64,000 nt of DNA from Puia sp963703355 (GCA_963703355.1 OY969813.1:1860001-1924000), one strand, 5' to 3'; shown: positions 17,471 through 26,948, counted from the stretch's first letter. Notes: generated from the letters alone by a model not told the origin. A program made the numbers and translations.

Positions 17471-18148
17471 ATGATAAAGATTCACGATCTGGAAAAGATC
17501 TACAGAACAGAAGAAGTAGAAACCATCGCATTGAACAAACTATCCTTCGAGGTGAATGATGGAGAATTTGTAGCCGTGATGGGTCCGTCTGGTTGCGGTA
17601 AATCAACCTTATTAAATATTCTCGGACTGTTAGACGATCCGGATAGCGGAAGTTTCCTGTTCAACGGAATTGAAGTGGCAGGCTTCAATGAACGTAAAAG
17701 GGCTGATCTCCGTAAAAGGAATATCGGATTCGTGTTTCAGAGTTTCAACCTGATTGATGAACTGACTGTTTTCGAAAACGTGGAGCTGCCATTGATTTAT
17801 CTTGGCGTGAAAGGTGATGAAAGAAAAAAACGAGTGGAAGAAATGCTTGATAAAATGCAGATCATGCATCGTCGCAACCACTACCCACAGCAATTATCCG
17901 GCGGTCAGCAACAAAGAGTTGCCGTAGCACGCGCCGTAGTGAATAAACCCAAGCTGATCCTTGCGGATGAACCTACAGGAAACCTCGATTCATCCAATGG
18001 TAATGAAGTAATGGAACTGCTTACAGACCTCAACGAACAGGGTACAACCATCATCATGGTTACGCACTCTGAACATGACGCCCGTTACAGTCACCGGATC
18101 ATCCGTATGCTGGATGGACAAACAGTAACTGAGAACATACTTGTTTAA
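17471..18148 (+). CDS. MacB/LolD-type ABC ATPase (first of two)
   Basis: Cytoplasmic ATPase that drives the adjacent FtsX-type permease. Walker A is GPSGCGKST, the Q-loop lies in FVFQSFNLIDELTVFENVELP, the ABC signature is LSGGQQQRVAVARA, and Walker B is LILADEPTGNLD, with the switch His in VTHSEHD. The 225-residue single-domain form is standard. It starts 29 bp after the adaptor stop. The gap to the permease contains GGGAGTAT and GGCCAACCG repeat words. Confidence 0.92.
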   Translation: MIKIHDLEKIYRTEEVETIALNKLSFEVNDGEFVAVMGPSGCGKSTLLNILGLLDDPDSGSFLFNGIEVAGFNERKRADLRKRNIGFVFQSFNLIDELTVFENVELPLIYLGVKGDERKKRVEEMLDKMQIMHRRNHYPQQLSGGQQQRVAVARAVVNKPKLILADEPTGNLDSSNGNEVMELLTDLNEQGTTIIMVTHSEHDARYSHRIIRMLDGQTVTENILV

Positions 18149-18250
18149 CGCTACGCGTTAAACAAGTATGGGAGTATGGGAGTATGGGAGTATGGGAGTG
18201 TGAAACCACTCACGGCCAACCGCCAACGGTTAATGGCCAACGATCAACTA
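18149..18250. repeat. GGGAGTAT and GGCCAACCG tandem words inside the efflux operon
   Basis: Four GGGAGTAT units are followed by CGGCCAACCGCCAACGG words and end 7 bp before the permease ATG. They sit inside a co-directional operon, so they are transcribed and are not only found at gene ends. Confidence 0.75.
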
Positions 18251-18257
18251 TTAAAAC

Positions 18258-20639
18258 ATGTTAAAGAATTATTTCAAAATCGCATTCAGAAATCTCTGGC
18301 GCCACCGGGTGTTTTCCCTAATTAATATTCTGGGACTTACAGTCGGCATGACCGCCTGTTTTCTGATCTTTCTTTATGTGCGGTTTGAGTTAAGTTACGA
18401 TAAATTTCACAGCAAAGGCGATCGCATTTACCGGATTGTATGTGACATAAAAACGCCGACCGAAGTAATGAAACCAGGAGGTCCTTCCTGGGCCGTTGGT
18501 CCACATCTTATGGGCGGTTTTCCAGAAGTGGAAGCGGCCGTACGGACTACAGACGACGAGCTACTTGTAAGAAGAGGAAACGTAAAATTTCAGGAAAAGA
18601 ATTCGCTTTGGGCAGATTCCTCCTTTTTTGACATGTTTGATTTCAAACTGATTAAAGGAAATCCGCACACGGCGCTAAACGAACCGCTGAGTATTGTGTT
18701 TTCTGAATCTGCCGTTAAAAAATATTTTGGCAATGCTGATCCCATCGGGCAGACTGTACTGCTCACAGGAGATGGTTTTACGGCAAAGATCACCGGAGTG
18801 ATGAAAGATATACCGGAAAATTCGATGATCAGGGCCGATATGATTGTTTCCATGAACACCCTTACCAGAAAGCTGAATCCCGGACTCAATGACCAGTGGG
18901 GTAATTACGGAAACAGAACCTATGTCTTGTTAAAGCCCGGTACCAATGCGGCTTTTTTCCAAAAGCAAATACCTGCTTTTCTGGAAAAAATGAATGGAAC
19001 GGAAATGAAGCAATTGAACATGTATCCCACCCTGATGCTTGAGAAATTTCCGGAAGCCTACCTGCATTCGGAAAGGAATGATAACAACTCTGGCAGCATT
19101 AAAAATGTTTATATATTCTCTATCGTTGCTGTTTTTATTTTACTGATAGCCTGTTTCAATTTCGTAAATCTTACGACTGCCCGTTCCGCCGAAAGGGCCA
19201 AAGAAGTGGGAATCAGAAAAGTAGTCGGTGCCGGACGTCAGCAACTTACCTGGCAGTTTATCGGTGAATCAGTTTTGATTTGTGTTATCGCATTTTTGCT
19301 GACACTGGGCATCGCAGCACTCTTGCTTCCATCTTTTAATACCCTCGCCGGAAAAACACTGGCAAACGGCATTTTCGACAACATGAAATTTATCTGCATA
19401 CTGTTTCTCGCAAGCATTGGAATTGGTTTGCTGGCCGGTTTATATCCAGCGCTTGTTCTATCTTCTTTCAAACCTGTTACGGTACTTAAGGGAAGATTTT
19501 CAACGGGCACTAAAGGTATACTTCTAAGAAAGGGACTGGTCATTTCCCAATTCACTATTTCCATAGCGCTTATTATTTCTACCATCATTGTTTTTTTACA
19601 GATGCGTTTTATGCGAAATCAGGATTTGGGTTTTTCCAAAGATCAGATGATGGTAATCAATACGAATGGTGATCCGGCAAAAGTCGCTTTCATGCACGCA
19701 GTGGAAAGCATGCCTAACGTCAAGTCTGTTTCCATGTCGTCCAGCGTCCCTGGCGGCGGCAATATGGGTGCTTATTCAAAAATTCAAAATGTAAAAGGCG
19801 AAATGCAGATCGCTAACCTCGATCTCTATTTTGTTGATTTTGATTATCTGAAACAGTTCGATATGAAGATGGTTGCCGGAAGAATGTTCTCACGCGACTT
19901 CATGACGGATACCACCCAGTCTATGATTCTGAATGAATCGGCTGCAAAAATGTTTGGTTATCGAACCCCACAGGCAGCAGTGGGAAGAGATTTTAACCAG
20001 TGGGGCAGACAGGGGAAAATCATCGGCGTAGTAAAAGACTTTCATTTTAAATCTCTACAGAACGAAATTAAACCTTTGTCTATTCGTATAGAGCCCAATG
20101 GCTGCAATCTGGTCTCTGTAAAAGTGTCTGCAAATAATTTGCCCGGTACCATTTCTGCAATTGAAAATAAATGGAATACACTCATTCCTGCAAGGCCTTT
20201 CAGTTATTTTTTCCTGGATGAATATTTTGACGAACAATATAAATCGGAACAACGTTTCGGAAAGCTGTTCCTGAATTTCTCCATTCTGGCTATTATTATA
20301 TCCTGTCTCGGATTGCTGGGGCTTGCCTCCTATAGCACGATGCAGCGTACGAGAGAAATCGGAATCAGAAAAGTGTTGGGCGCAACGGTTTCAAATATTG
20401 TAAACCTCCTTTCAAAAGATTTTTTAAAACTGGTTATTGTTGCAATCGTCATTGCATCACCCATTGCATATTTCGCCATGCATAAGTGGCTGCAGGACTT
20501 TGCCTATCGCATTCCGATATCGTGGTGGATTTTTGTGGTGGCTGCTGTAGCTGCGGCACTAATTGCAGTACTAACGGTAAGTTTCCAGGCGATTAAAGCA
20601 GCAGTTACGAATCCGGTGGTTAGCTTAAGATCGGAATAA
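18258..20639 (+). CDS. FtsX/MacB-type ABC permease, duplicated form
   Basis: Large inner-membrane permease of 793 residues of the MacB periplasmic-core plus FtsX type, duplicated as is common in Bacteroidota. Half one: TM1 (INILGLTVGMTACFLIFLYV), a periplasmic core to about residue 275, and three TMs to about 410 with the coupling sequence TARSAERAKEVGIRKVVGA. Half two: a TM near 425-445, a second periplasmic region, then three TMs with the matching coupling sequence QRTREIGIRKVLGA. It has no ATPase domain, so it relies on the flanking ATPases. Likely mechanotransmission-type export with the adaptor and TolC; cargo unknown. A paralogue lies at 50549. Confidence 0.9.
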   Translation: MLKNYFKIAFRNLWRHRVFSLINILGLTVGMTACFLIFLYVRFELSYDKFHSKGDRIYRIVCDIKTPTEVMKPGGPSWAVGPHLMGGFPEVEAAVRTTDDELLVRRGNVKFQEKNSLWADSSFFDMFDFKLIKGNPHTALNEPLSIVFSESAVKKYFGNADPIGQTVLLTGDGFTAKITGVMKDIPENSMIRADMIVSMNTLTRKLNPGLNDQWGNYGNRTYVLLKPGTNAAFFQKQIPAFLEKMNGTEMKQLNMYPTLMLEKFPEAYLHSERNDNNSGSIKNVYIFSIVAVFILLIACFNFVNLTTARSAERAKEVGIRKVVGAGRQQLTWQFIGESVLICVIAFLLTLGIAALLLPSFNTLAGKTLANGIFDNMKFICILFLASIGIGLLAGLYPALVLSSFKPVTVLKGRFSTGTKGILLRKGLVISQFTISIALIISTIIVFLQMRFMRNQDLGFSKDQMMVINTNGDPAKVAFMHAVESMPNVKSVSMSSSVPGGGNMGAYSKIQNVKGEMQIANLDLYFVDFDYLKQFDMKMVAGRMFSRDFMTDTTQSMILNESAAKMFGYRTPQAAVGRDFNQWGRQGKIIGVVKDFHFKSLQNEIKPLSIRIEPNGCNLVSVKVSANNLPGTISAIENKWNTLIPARPFSYFFLDEYFDEQYKSEQRFGKLFLNFSILAIIISCLGLLGLASYSTMQRTREIGIRKVLGATVSNIVNLLSKDFLKLVIVAIVIASPIAYFAMHKWLQDFAYRIPISWWIFVVAAVAAALIAVLTVSFQAIKAAVTNPVVSLRSE

Positions 20640-20640
20640 A

Positions 20641-20680
20641 ACCCAGGCCCAGGGCTTAAAGCCAAAAGCCCAAAGCAAAT
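20641..20680. repeat. GGGCTTAAAGCC words
   Basis: A short run of GGCCCAGGGCTTAAAGCCAAAAGCCC directly after the permease stop, related to the GGCTTTAA family. It can form a short stem (GGGCTT/AAGCCC). Confidence 0.5.
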
Positions 20681-20716
20681 GGATAATTTGAGAAAATAAG
20701 AATAGAATAATAAATA

Positions 20717-21394
20717 ATGATAAAACTAGAACATATATCAAAATGGATCAGCCAGGGAAATATCCGGAATTTTATTCTGAAAGATATCAACCTGAATATT
20801 GGTGAAGGTGAATTTGTTTCTATCATGGGTCCTTCGGGTTCGGGCAAATCTACGCTCCTGAATATTATAGGCATGCTGGACACACCATCTGAAGGCGACT
20901 ACGATTTCATGGACCAGGAAGTATATAAGCTGAAGGAAAAACAACGCTCTAATCTATATAAAACGCATATCGGATTTGTATTTCAGGCCTACCATCTGAT
21001 TGATGAGCTGACAGTATATGAAAACATTGAAACGCCACTCATTTATCAGGATATAAAAGGTTCTGAACGCAAGGCCATTGTTGCCGATATCCTCGACCGG
21101 TTTCAGATGGTCGGCAAAAAAGACTTGTTTCCAACGCAGCTCTCCGGAGGTCAGCAGCAGCTGGTGGGTATTGCCCGCGCACTGGTTGCCAAACCCAAAC
21201 TCATACTGGCAGATGAACCCACGGGTAATCTGAATTCCAAACAGGGTGAAGAGATCATGGATTTATTTGTACAACTCAATAAACAGGATGGTGTAACCAT
21301 CATACAGGTAACCCATTCTGAAAAAAATGCCGGATATGGAAAACGAATTATTCACCTGCTCGATGGTCGCATCGAAAAGACGATAACTAATTAA
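20717..21394 (+). CDS. MacB/LolD-type ABC ATPase (second of two)
   Basis: Second ATPase in the efflux operon, 225 residues, clearly paralogous to the first. Walker A is GPSGSGKST, the signature is LSGGQQQLVGIARA (Leu-Val replaces the usual Arg-Val), and Walker B is LILADEPTGNLN with Asn instead of the usual Asp after the leucine. The operon has two ATPases but one permease. The two may form a heterodimer under one duplicated permease, or this one may serve another permease such as the orphan at 50549. TolC follows after 10 bp. Confidence 0.9.
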   Translation: MIKLEHISKWISQGNIRNFILKDINLNIGEGEFVSIMGPSGSGKSTLLNIIGMLDTPSEGDYDFMDQEVYKLKEKQRSNLYKTHIGFVFQAYHLIDELTVYENIETPLIYQDIKGSERKAIVADILDRFQMVGKKDLFPTQLSGGQQQLVGIARALVAKPKLILADEPTGNLNSKQGEEIMDLFVQLNKQDGVTIIQVTHSEKNAGYGKRIIHLLDGRIEKTITN

Positions 21395-21404
21395 AAGAAG
21401 CAAG

Positions 21405-22832
21405 ATGAAGCGGTATAGCAGTTGGATTTGTATTTTCATTTTTATTACTCATGTTTCGGGTTATTGCCAGGATAGCACAAAATATCTTTCCATCAAACAA
21501 TGCGTTGATCTTGCAATCAAGAACAATTTATTGATTCAGCAAAGTGAAGTAACCCTGGAGACAAATGGCGTTGCCTTCAGACAATCAAAGGAAAATTTGC
21601 TTCCATATATAGCCGGACAGGTTTCTCAGGGAATGAATTACGGAAGAAGTGTAAACACGTTCAACAACACGTATATAGATGAACAAAACAGCTCTGGTAA
21701 TTATGGACTAAATGGAAATCTATTATTATTCAACGGTCTTCAGCTGCAAAATGCTATTAGACAAAATGCACTTTTTTATCATGCCAGCAAAATGGATTTG
21801 CAGCAGCAGAAAGACAATATAACATTACAGGTTATCAATGCCTATTTAACAGTTTTGAGCAATCAGGAAGCGCTGGAAATTGCCATTAAACAGGCATCTG
21901 TCGATTCTGCGCAGGTGGCAAGGCTAACAATCCAAAATCAGGAGGGTGCCATTCCTCCCGCGACTTTATTTGATCTCAAGGGCCAGTATGCTGCTGATGA
22001 AGTAACCGTGGTAAATAGCGTAAATGCACTGGAAACCTCCAAGGTCAATTTATTTGCATTGCTGAATGTGTCCTATCAGAGAGAAGCAACTTTCGAAATG
22101 GTGAACATGGACGCTGATATCAGCGATTTGAACAATAGTTCTGACAGCATCTTTCAGACGGCATTGCATACGATTCCACTTATACAAGCAAATGATCTGC
22201 GGGTTCAGTCTTTTCAAAAAAGTATTGCTGTCATGAGAGGAAAACTCTGGCCATCGCTCTACTTATATGGAAACTTAAATTCCAACTATACAAGTATCGC
22301 CACGAATACAATTACGGGGAGTACGCCTTCTGTCGTTTCCACAGGTGAATTTGTAACTGTCGGTCCGACTACATATGATGTTTCGACAAACAGTTATCCT
22401 ACTGAGAAAACATCCTTTGGCGATCAGGTAAAAAATAACCGCTATCAATCGTTTGGCTTGCAGTTGAACATTCCTATACTGAATTATTTTACAGCAAGAA
22501 ATAATGTGAAGATTGCCAAATTGAATTATCAAAATGCGAAAGTGATTTCAGACGCATCTCATTTTCAATTGCAACAAATGGTAGAACAGGCCTGGCAGAA
22601 TCTGAAAGCCGCTTACGGCCAGTATAAAGGATATGTTGATCAGGTGAATGCCTACGGAGAATCATTCCGTACCGCTGAAATTCGTTTTAATGAAGGGGTC
22701 ATTACATCTGTGGATTACGTGATTGCAAAGAATAATGTGGACAGGGCAAACCTGAATCTCGTAGCTGCCAGATATAACTACATTTTCAGAACAAAAATTC
22801 TGGAATACTATCAGGGACGGCTTAGCTTTTAG
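21405..22832 (+). CDS. TolC-family outer-membrane efflux protein
   Basis: Outer-membrane channel completing the export system. A signal sequence (SSWICIFIFITHVSGYCQ) is followed by two repeats of the OEP type: LSIKQCVDLAIKNNLLIQQSE ... NGNLLLFNGLQLQNAIRQN and, in the second half, LQLNIPILNYFTARNNVKIAKLNY. At 475 residues the length is normal. It is the last gene of the operon and ends against a GTTATGG/CATAACC inverted repeat shared with the convergent metX gene. Confidence 0.9.
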   Translation: MKRYSSWICIFIFITHVSGYCQDSTKYLSIKQCVDLAIKNNLLIQQSEVTLETNGVAFRQSKENLLPYIAGQVSQGMNYGRSVNTFNNTYIDEQNSSGNYGLNGNLLLFNGLQLQNAIRQNALFYHASKMDLQQQKDNITLQVINAYLTVLSNQEALEIAIKQASVDSAQVARLTIQNQEGAIPPATLFDLKGQYAADEVTVVNSVNALETSKVNLFALLNVSYQREATFEMVNMDADISDLNNSSDSIFQTALHTIPLIQANDLRVQSFQKSIAVMRGKLWPSLYLYGNLNSNYTSIATNTITGSTPSVVSTGEFVTVGPTTYDVSTNSYPTEKTSFGDQVKNNRYQSFGLQLNIPILNYFTARNNVKIAKLNYQNAKVISDASHFQLQQMVEQAWQNLKAAYGQYKGYVDQVNAYGESFRTAEIRFNEGVITSVDYVIAKNNVDRANLNLVAARYNYIFRTKILEYYQGRLSF

Positions 22833-22834
22833 CA

Positions 22835-22900
22835 GTTATGGGTTATGGGTTATGATTGTTTAGAATAAACCCATATCTCATAACCCATATCTCATCACTC
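22835..22900. repeat. GTTATGG/CATAACC inverted repeat at convergent ends
   Basis: Three GTTATGG(G) words, a 15-bp spacer and two CCATATCTCATAACC words form complementary arms between the convergent tolC-like and metX genes. No other terminator is visible, so it may serve as one in both directions. Confidence 0.75.
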
Positions 22901-22903
22901 AGC

Positions 22904-23914
22904 TTAGTTCATCCATTCCTTTAAACAGATTCCAATCTTGTCCGTTTCTACCATAAAACCGTCATGACCATACAGTGAATCAATAATAACCAGTTTGCTG
23001 TTGGGAATATTGGTAGCAAGGAATTCCTGTTCAGTAACAGGACAAAGAATATCACTGGTAATACCGACGATCAATGTACGCTGCCTGATTCCACTTAGAA
23101 CTTTTTTGAGGTCAGTCGCTCTGTTTCGGGCAATATTGTGACTGTCCATCGCTTTGGTCAGTAACCAATAGCTGTAGGTATTGAAACGGCGCGAGAGTTT
23201 GTTGCCCTGATAAGAGATATATGAAGAAGCTTTATAATTATCGAGCTTGTTTATTTCGGGATCTGACTGCTTCTCTTTCATAATCGCATAATTCCTGTAA
23301 GTAAGTATCCCGATTCCACGTGCTGCCCGAAGTCCCTTTGCACCCGCTTCTTCGTTCCTGTCTGCCCAGGTAGGATCGGCTTCTATTGCCAGGCGTTGTG
23401 TTGTGTGAACAGCTATTCCCCAGGCACTTTCTGCGGCGGAGGTGGCAATTAAAAAAAGCTCATTAATAAGCAAAGGCTCCATGAGACTCCATTCCAAAAC
23501 CTGATAGCCCCCCATGCTGCCGCCCATTAGTAAACGAATCTGTTTTATACCAAGGTGCTTACGGAGTAAAATATGAGCTTTTACTATATCCCGAATGGTA
23601 ACCTCAGGAAAACTGCTGAAATAATTGCTGCCGGTCGCGGGGTCTTCAGTGAGGGGTCCCGAACTGCCATAACAGGAACCCAGGATATTCGCGCAAACTA
23701 TAAAATACTTCTCTGGATTCACCTGTCGGTGTTCTCCTACCATTCCCGGCCACCAGCGCATTACATCCGAGTTTGCAGTGAGCGCATGGCAAATCCAGAT
23801 TACATTATCTCCCGCTTCGTTTAGATTTCCATACGTATGATACCCTACCCTGATCGCCGGTAAAATCCGCCCATTTTCCAGCGGAAAGGGGTGATAATGC
23901 AAAAATTCCTCCAT
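22904..23914 (-). CDS. metX: Homoserine O-acetyltransferase
   Basis: Transfers an acetyl (or in some lineages succinyl) group to homoserine for methionine synthesis. It has the alpha/beta-hydrolase fold with nucleophile S133 in LLMGGSMGGYQVLEWS, the entry block ICHALTANSD, and a C-terminal catalytic His in SLYGHDGFMVE. At 336 residues it is standard. The frame extends to 23953, but the ATG at 23914 is preferred because TTATTTTG, a near -7 box, lies at 23940-23947 on the minus strand. It is divergent from an OsmC gene and metZ, which use the same pathway intermediate. Acyl specificity is not certain from sequence. Confidence 0.9.
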   Translation of the reverse strand: MEEFLHYHPFPLENGRILPAIRVGYHTYGNLNEAGDNVIWICHALTANSDVMRWWPGMVGEHRQVNPEKYFIVCANILGSCYGSSGPLTEDPATGSNYFSSFPEVTIRDIVKAHILLRKHLGIKQIRLLMGGSMGGYQVLEWSLMEPLLINELFLIATSAAESAWGIAVHTTQRLAIEADPTWADRNEEAGAKGLRAARGIGILTYRNYAIMKEKQSDPEINKLDNYKASSYISYQGNKLSRRFNTYSYWLLTKAMDSHNIARNRATDLKKVLSGIRQRTLIVGITSDILCPVTEQEFLATNIPNSKLVIIDSLYGHDGFMVETDKIGICLKEWMN

Positions 23915-23961
23915 GCTACAGATTCTGATTTTATGGATGCAAAATAAGGGCATGCATGAAT

Positions 23962-23969
23962 TACCTTTG
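23962..23969 (+). promoter_or_regulatory. -7 element for OsmC-metZ
   Basis: TACCTTTG is a full match to TAnnTTTG, ending 13 bp before the chosen OsmC ATG at 23983. It lies inside the longer possible frame, which supports the shorter start. The facing metX promoter is about 20 bp away. Confidence 0.5.
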
Positions 23970-23982
23970 CAAAAATCTTTTT

Positions 23983-24405
23983 ATGGTACACGTAGAGGTA
24001 ACCCGGGTGAATGATGACTATGGATTTGAGGGAAAAGATGCGACTGGTCATACCGTTAAAATGGACTCCAGTCCGGAAAGTGGCGGCAGGGATTTCGGAA
24101 TACGCCCGATGCAAATGCTGTTGATGGGTTTAGGAGGCTGTAGCGGAATTGATATTGTCTCCATTCTGAAGAAACAAAAACAAAAAGTGGATGGTTTCAG
24201 GATACTCATAGACGGGGAAAGGGAATCAGGCAAAGAAGCTACGTTATGGAAGGAAGTACGTATCATTTTTGAAATGAAGGGACAGATTGAAGAAGAAAAA
24301 GCAAAAAGAGCCTGTGCCCTGTCGGTCGAAAAATATTGCTCAGTAGCTGCTACGCTTATGGGTGCAGGTTGTGACATAAAATGGGAAGTTAAAATCATCT
24401 CTTAA
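23983..24405 (+). CDS. OsmC family protein (YhfA-like)
   Basis: Small cytoplasmic OsmC-fold protein of 140 residues. Conserved Cys C53 is in LMGLGGCSGIDIVSIL, and C111 and C119 are in ACALSVEKYCSVAATL, the layout of the YhfA-like branch rather than the Ohr branch. It sits between metX and metZ, and is separated from metZ by only 11 bp, so it is probably co-transcribed with a sulfhydrylase. That context suggests a role in sulfur or thiol handling, but this is inference. The start is set by a -7 box at 23962-23969. Confidence 0.85.
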   Translation: MVHVEVTRVNDDYGFEGKDATGHTVKMDSSPESGGRDFGIRPMQMLLMGLGGCSGIDIVSILKKQKQKVDGFRILIDGERESGKEATLWKEVRIIFEMKGQIEEEKAKRACALSVEKYCSVAATLMGAGCDIKWEVKIIS

Positions 24406-24416
24406 TCAATTTATAC

Positions 24417-25580
24417 ATGTCGTTAGATCCGGTATCCAAAATGATCCGCACCAGGGTGCAGCAGACCAATGAAATGGAACATTCGTCGCCCATGTTCTTA
24501 ACGAGTAGTTTCAGCTTCGACTCCGCTGAAGAAATGAGAGCCGCATTTGCTGATGAAACGGATGATAATATTTACAGCAGATTTTCGAATCCCACCGTGC
24601 AGGAATTCACTGACAGGATGTGCATTCTGGAAGGTATGGAATCGGGATTTGCCACAGCATCGGGCATGAGTGCCGTATTTGCCTCCATGCTTACTTTTTT
24701 GAAAAAAGGAGATCATCTGATTTCATGCAATGCCATATTTGGCAGTACACATACAGTTATCACAAAGATTCTTCCGAAATACGGAATAGAATTTACCTAT
24801 GTTCCAGCAGCAGATCCGGCTTCCTGGGAGTCCGCCATTCAGACGAACACAAAAATGATCTACCTGGAAACCCCTACCAATCCGGGACTTGATCTGATCG
24901 ACCTGCAGGTGGTGGGTGATCTCGCAAAAAAACACAACCTGATTTATTGCGTGGACAATTGTTTTGCAACGCCTATCGGTCAACTGCCTGCAAAATTCGG
25001 AGCAGACCTCGTAGTGCATTCCGCAACCAAATGGCTGGATGGTCAGGGACGTGTACTTGGTGGGATTGTACTGGGAAATAAAAAACTGATACACGAAATT
25101 TATTTGTTCTGCCGCAGCACGGGACCTTCCTTATCTCCTTTTAATGCATGGGTGTTGAGTCGAAGTCTCGAAACGCTTGAAGTTCGAATGGAACGACATT
25201 CATCGAACGCACTGTATATTGCCGGCAAACTTCAAAACAACGCCGCCATCAGCTGGTTAAAATATCCGTTTCTTGATACCCATCCACAATATGCCATCGC
25301 GAAAAAACAAATGAAGAACGGAGGCGGTCTATTATGTTTTGAACTAAAAGGCGGATTGGAAAGCGGTAGAAAGTTTCTTGACAATCTGAAAATGCTTTCC
25401 CGAACCGCCAACCTCGGTGATACCAGAAGCATCGCTTCTCATCCTGCCAGCACCACTCATGCAAAACTAACCGAGGAAGAAAGACTTGCTGTAAATATAA
25501 CTCCCGGGCTGATACGGATTTCCTGTGGCTTGGAAAACAGAGAGGATATATTTAACGATATAGTTCAAGCTCTTGAGTAA
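24417..25580 (+). CDS. metZ: O-succinyl/acetylhomoserine sulfhydrylase (Cys/Met metabolism PLP enzyme)
   Basis: PLP-dependent enzyme that makes homocysteine (or cystathionine) from acylated homoserine. The PLP lysine is K205 in VVHSATKWLDGQGR, and the family blocks YSRFSNPTVQEF, ATASGMSAVFASML and YLETPTNPGLDLIDL are present. The length of 387 residues fits MetZ/MetB-type enzymes rather than the longer MetY. It follows the OsmC gene by 11 bp and faces metX, which supplies its substrate. MetB-type gamma-synthase activity is an alternative. Confidence 0.87.
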   Translation: MSLDPVSKMIRTRVQQTNEMEHSSPMFLTSSFSFDSAEEMRAAFADETDDNIYSRFSNPTVQEFTDRMCILEGMESGFATASGMSAVFASMLTFLKKGDHLISCNAIFGSTHTVITKILPKYGIEFTYVPAADPASWESAIQTNTKMIYLETPTNPGLDLIDLQVVGDLAKKHNLIYCVDNCFATPIGQLPAKFGADLVVHSATKWLDGQGRVLGGIVLGNKKLIHEIYLFCRSTGPSLSPFNAWVLSRSLETLEVRMERHSSNALYIAGKLQNNAAISWLKYPFLDTHPQYAIAKKQMKNGGGLLCFELKGGLESGRKFLDNLKMLSRTANLGDTRSIASHPASTTHAKLTEEERLAVNITPGLIRISCGLENREDIFNDIVQALE

Positions 25581-25625
25581 TGTGGTGAATGAGTAATTGT
25601 ATAAAATTCATCACACTGAAGTTTT

Positions 25626-26948
25626 CTATTCCCCCCAAATTTCATCTTTACCTGCAATCCAGCCTTTCACATTTTCGGTAGTTACTGATTTCGGTCTTTC
25701 GAGAGAATAACCCAGGGCACGATCCCAGCAAAGACTGGCAAGCACACCGAGAGAACGGCTTACGCCAAATAAAACCGTGTAAAATTCATACTCCACCAGA
25801 CCAAAATGAACGAGTAAGGCGCCACTGTGCGCATCAACATTTGGCCAGGGATTTTTTATTTTGCCGAGTGATTGAAGAATGGGTGGAACGGCTTCGTAAA
25901 TATTCCAAACTGTTTTTACCAACGAGTCGTCGGGTAAATGCTTTTTGCCAAATTCCATCTGTGCCGTAAACCGCGGATCTGTTTTGCGCAATACAGCGTG
26001 ACCATATCCGGGAACCACTTTACCTTCGTTGAGTGTTTTTTTCACATAAGCAACGATCTGTTCTTTGGTTGGTAATTCGGTATTTAATTCTTCGCGCAAT
26101 TCCAGGATCCATTTAATCACTTCCTGGTTAGCAAGTCCGTGTAACGGTCCCGCGAGCCCATTCATACCGGCTGCAAAACTCAAATAAGGATCACTAAGCG
26201 CTGAGCCCACCAGATGTGTTGTATGTGCACTCACGTTTCCACCTTCATGGTCTGCATGAATAGTCATATACAGTCTCATCAGTTCATGGAAGGTTTCATT
26301 TTTATATCCCAGCATATGGGCGAAATTACCCGCCCAGTCAAGTAGACCATTTGGCTGAATGTGATCTCCTTTTTTATACTTCCTCCTGTATATATAAGCC
26401 GCCACCCTCGGGAGACGGGCAATCAGGTTCATGGAGTCGTCGAATATCGCTTCCCAATAATCTTTTTTGTTAAGCCCCTCGGCATATTTTTTTGCAAACT
26501 GACTTTCCGTTTGAAGAGCCATGATAGCAACCACAAATTGTGTCATGGGATGAGAAGAAACAGGGAGGGCTTCAATGGCATCGAAAACATAGTTGGGCAC
26601 ATGACTTCTTCGCTGCCAGTTTGCCGTTAGTTCCTGAACATCGGTTTCATTCGGCAGTTCACCCAACAGCATCAGATAAAATAATCCTTCGGGAAGCGGT
26701 TCACTACCTCCGGGTGCCTTGGGTAATTTCTCCTGAATTTCAGGGATTGAATATCCGCGGAACCGAATACCTTCCTGCGGATCCAGTAAGGAAGTTTCCG
26801 TTACCAGTCCTGTCATGCCCCTCATCCCGCTATAAATCTGGGAAAGCGTAACCTCTCCGATCTTTTTTGAGCCATGTTCTTTTAGGATCTCTTTGATCTC
26901 TGTATTCAGGCTATCCGCTTTGACCTTAAACTTTTCTTTTATGGGCAT
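25626..26948 (-). CDS. gltA: Citrate synthase, mitochondrial-like type
   Basis: Condenses oxaloacetate and acetyl-CoA at the entry of the TCA cycle. The catalytic residues are in GNVSAHTTHLVGSALSDPYL, GYGHAVLRKTDPRF and NVDAHSGALLVHFGL. The segment MNGLAGPLHGLANQEV is the one seen in eukaryotic mitochondrial citrate synthases, not in the hexameric GltA of enterobacteria, so a dimeric enzyme is expected. At 440 residues it is normal. It is convergent with metZ, which ends 45 bp away. Confidence 0.92.
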   Translation of the reverse strand: MPIKEKFKVKADSLNTEIKEILKEHGSKKIGEVTLSQIYSGMRGMTGLVTETSLLDPQEGIRFRGYSIPEIQEKLPKAPGGSEPLPEGLFYLMLLGELPNETDVQELTANWQRRSHVPNYVFDAIEALPVSSHPMTQFVVAIMALQTESQFAKKYAEGLNKKDYWEAIFDDSMNLIARLPRVAAYIYRRKYKKGDHIQPNGLLDWAGNFAHMLGYKNETFHELMRLYMTIHADHEGGNVSAHTTHLVGSALSDPYLSFAAGMNGLAGPLHGLANQEVIKWILELREELNTELPTKEQIVAYVKKTLNEGKVVPGYGHAVLRKTDPRFTAQMEFGKKHLPDDSLVKTVWNIYEAVPPILQSLGKIKNPWPNVDAHSGALLVHFGLVEYEFYTVLFGVSRSLGVLASLCWDRALGYSLERPKSVTTENVKGWIAGKDEIWGE

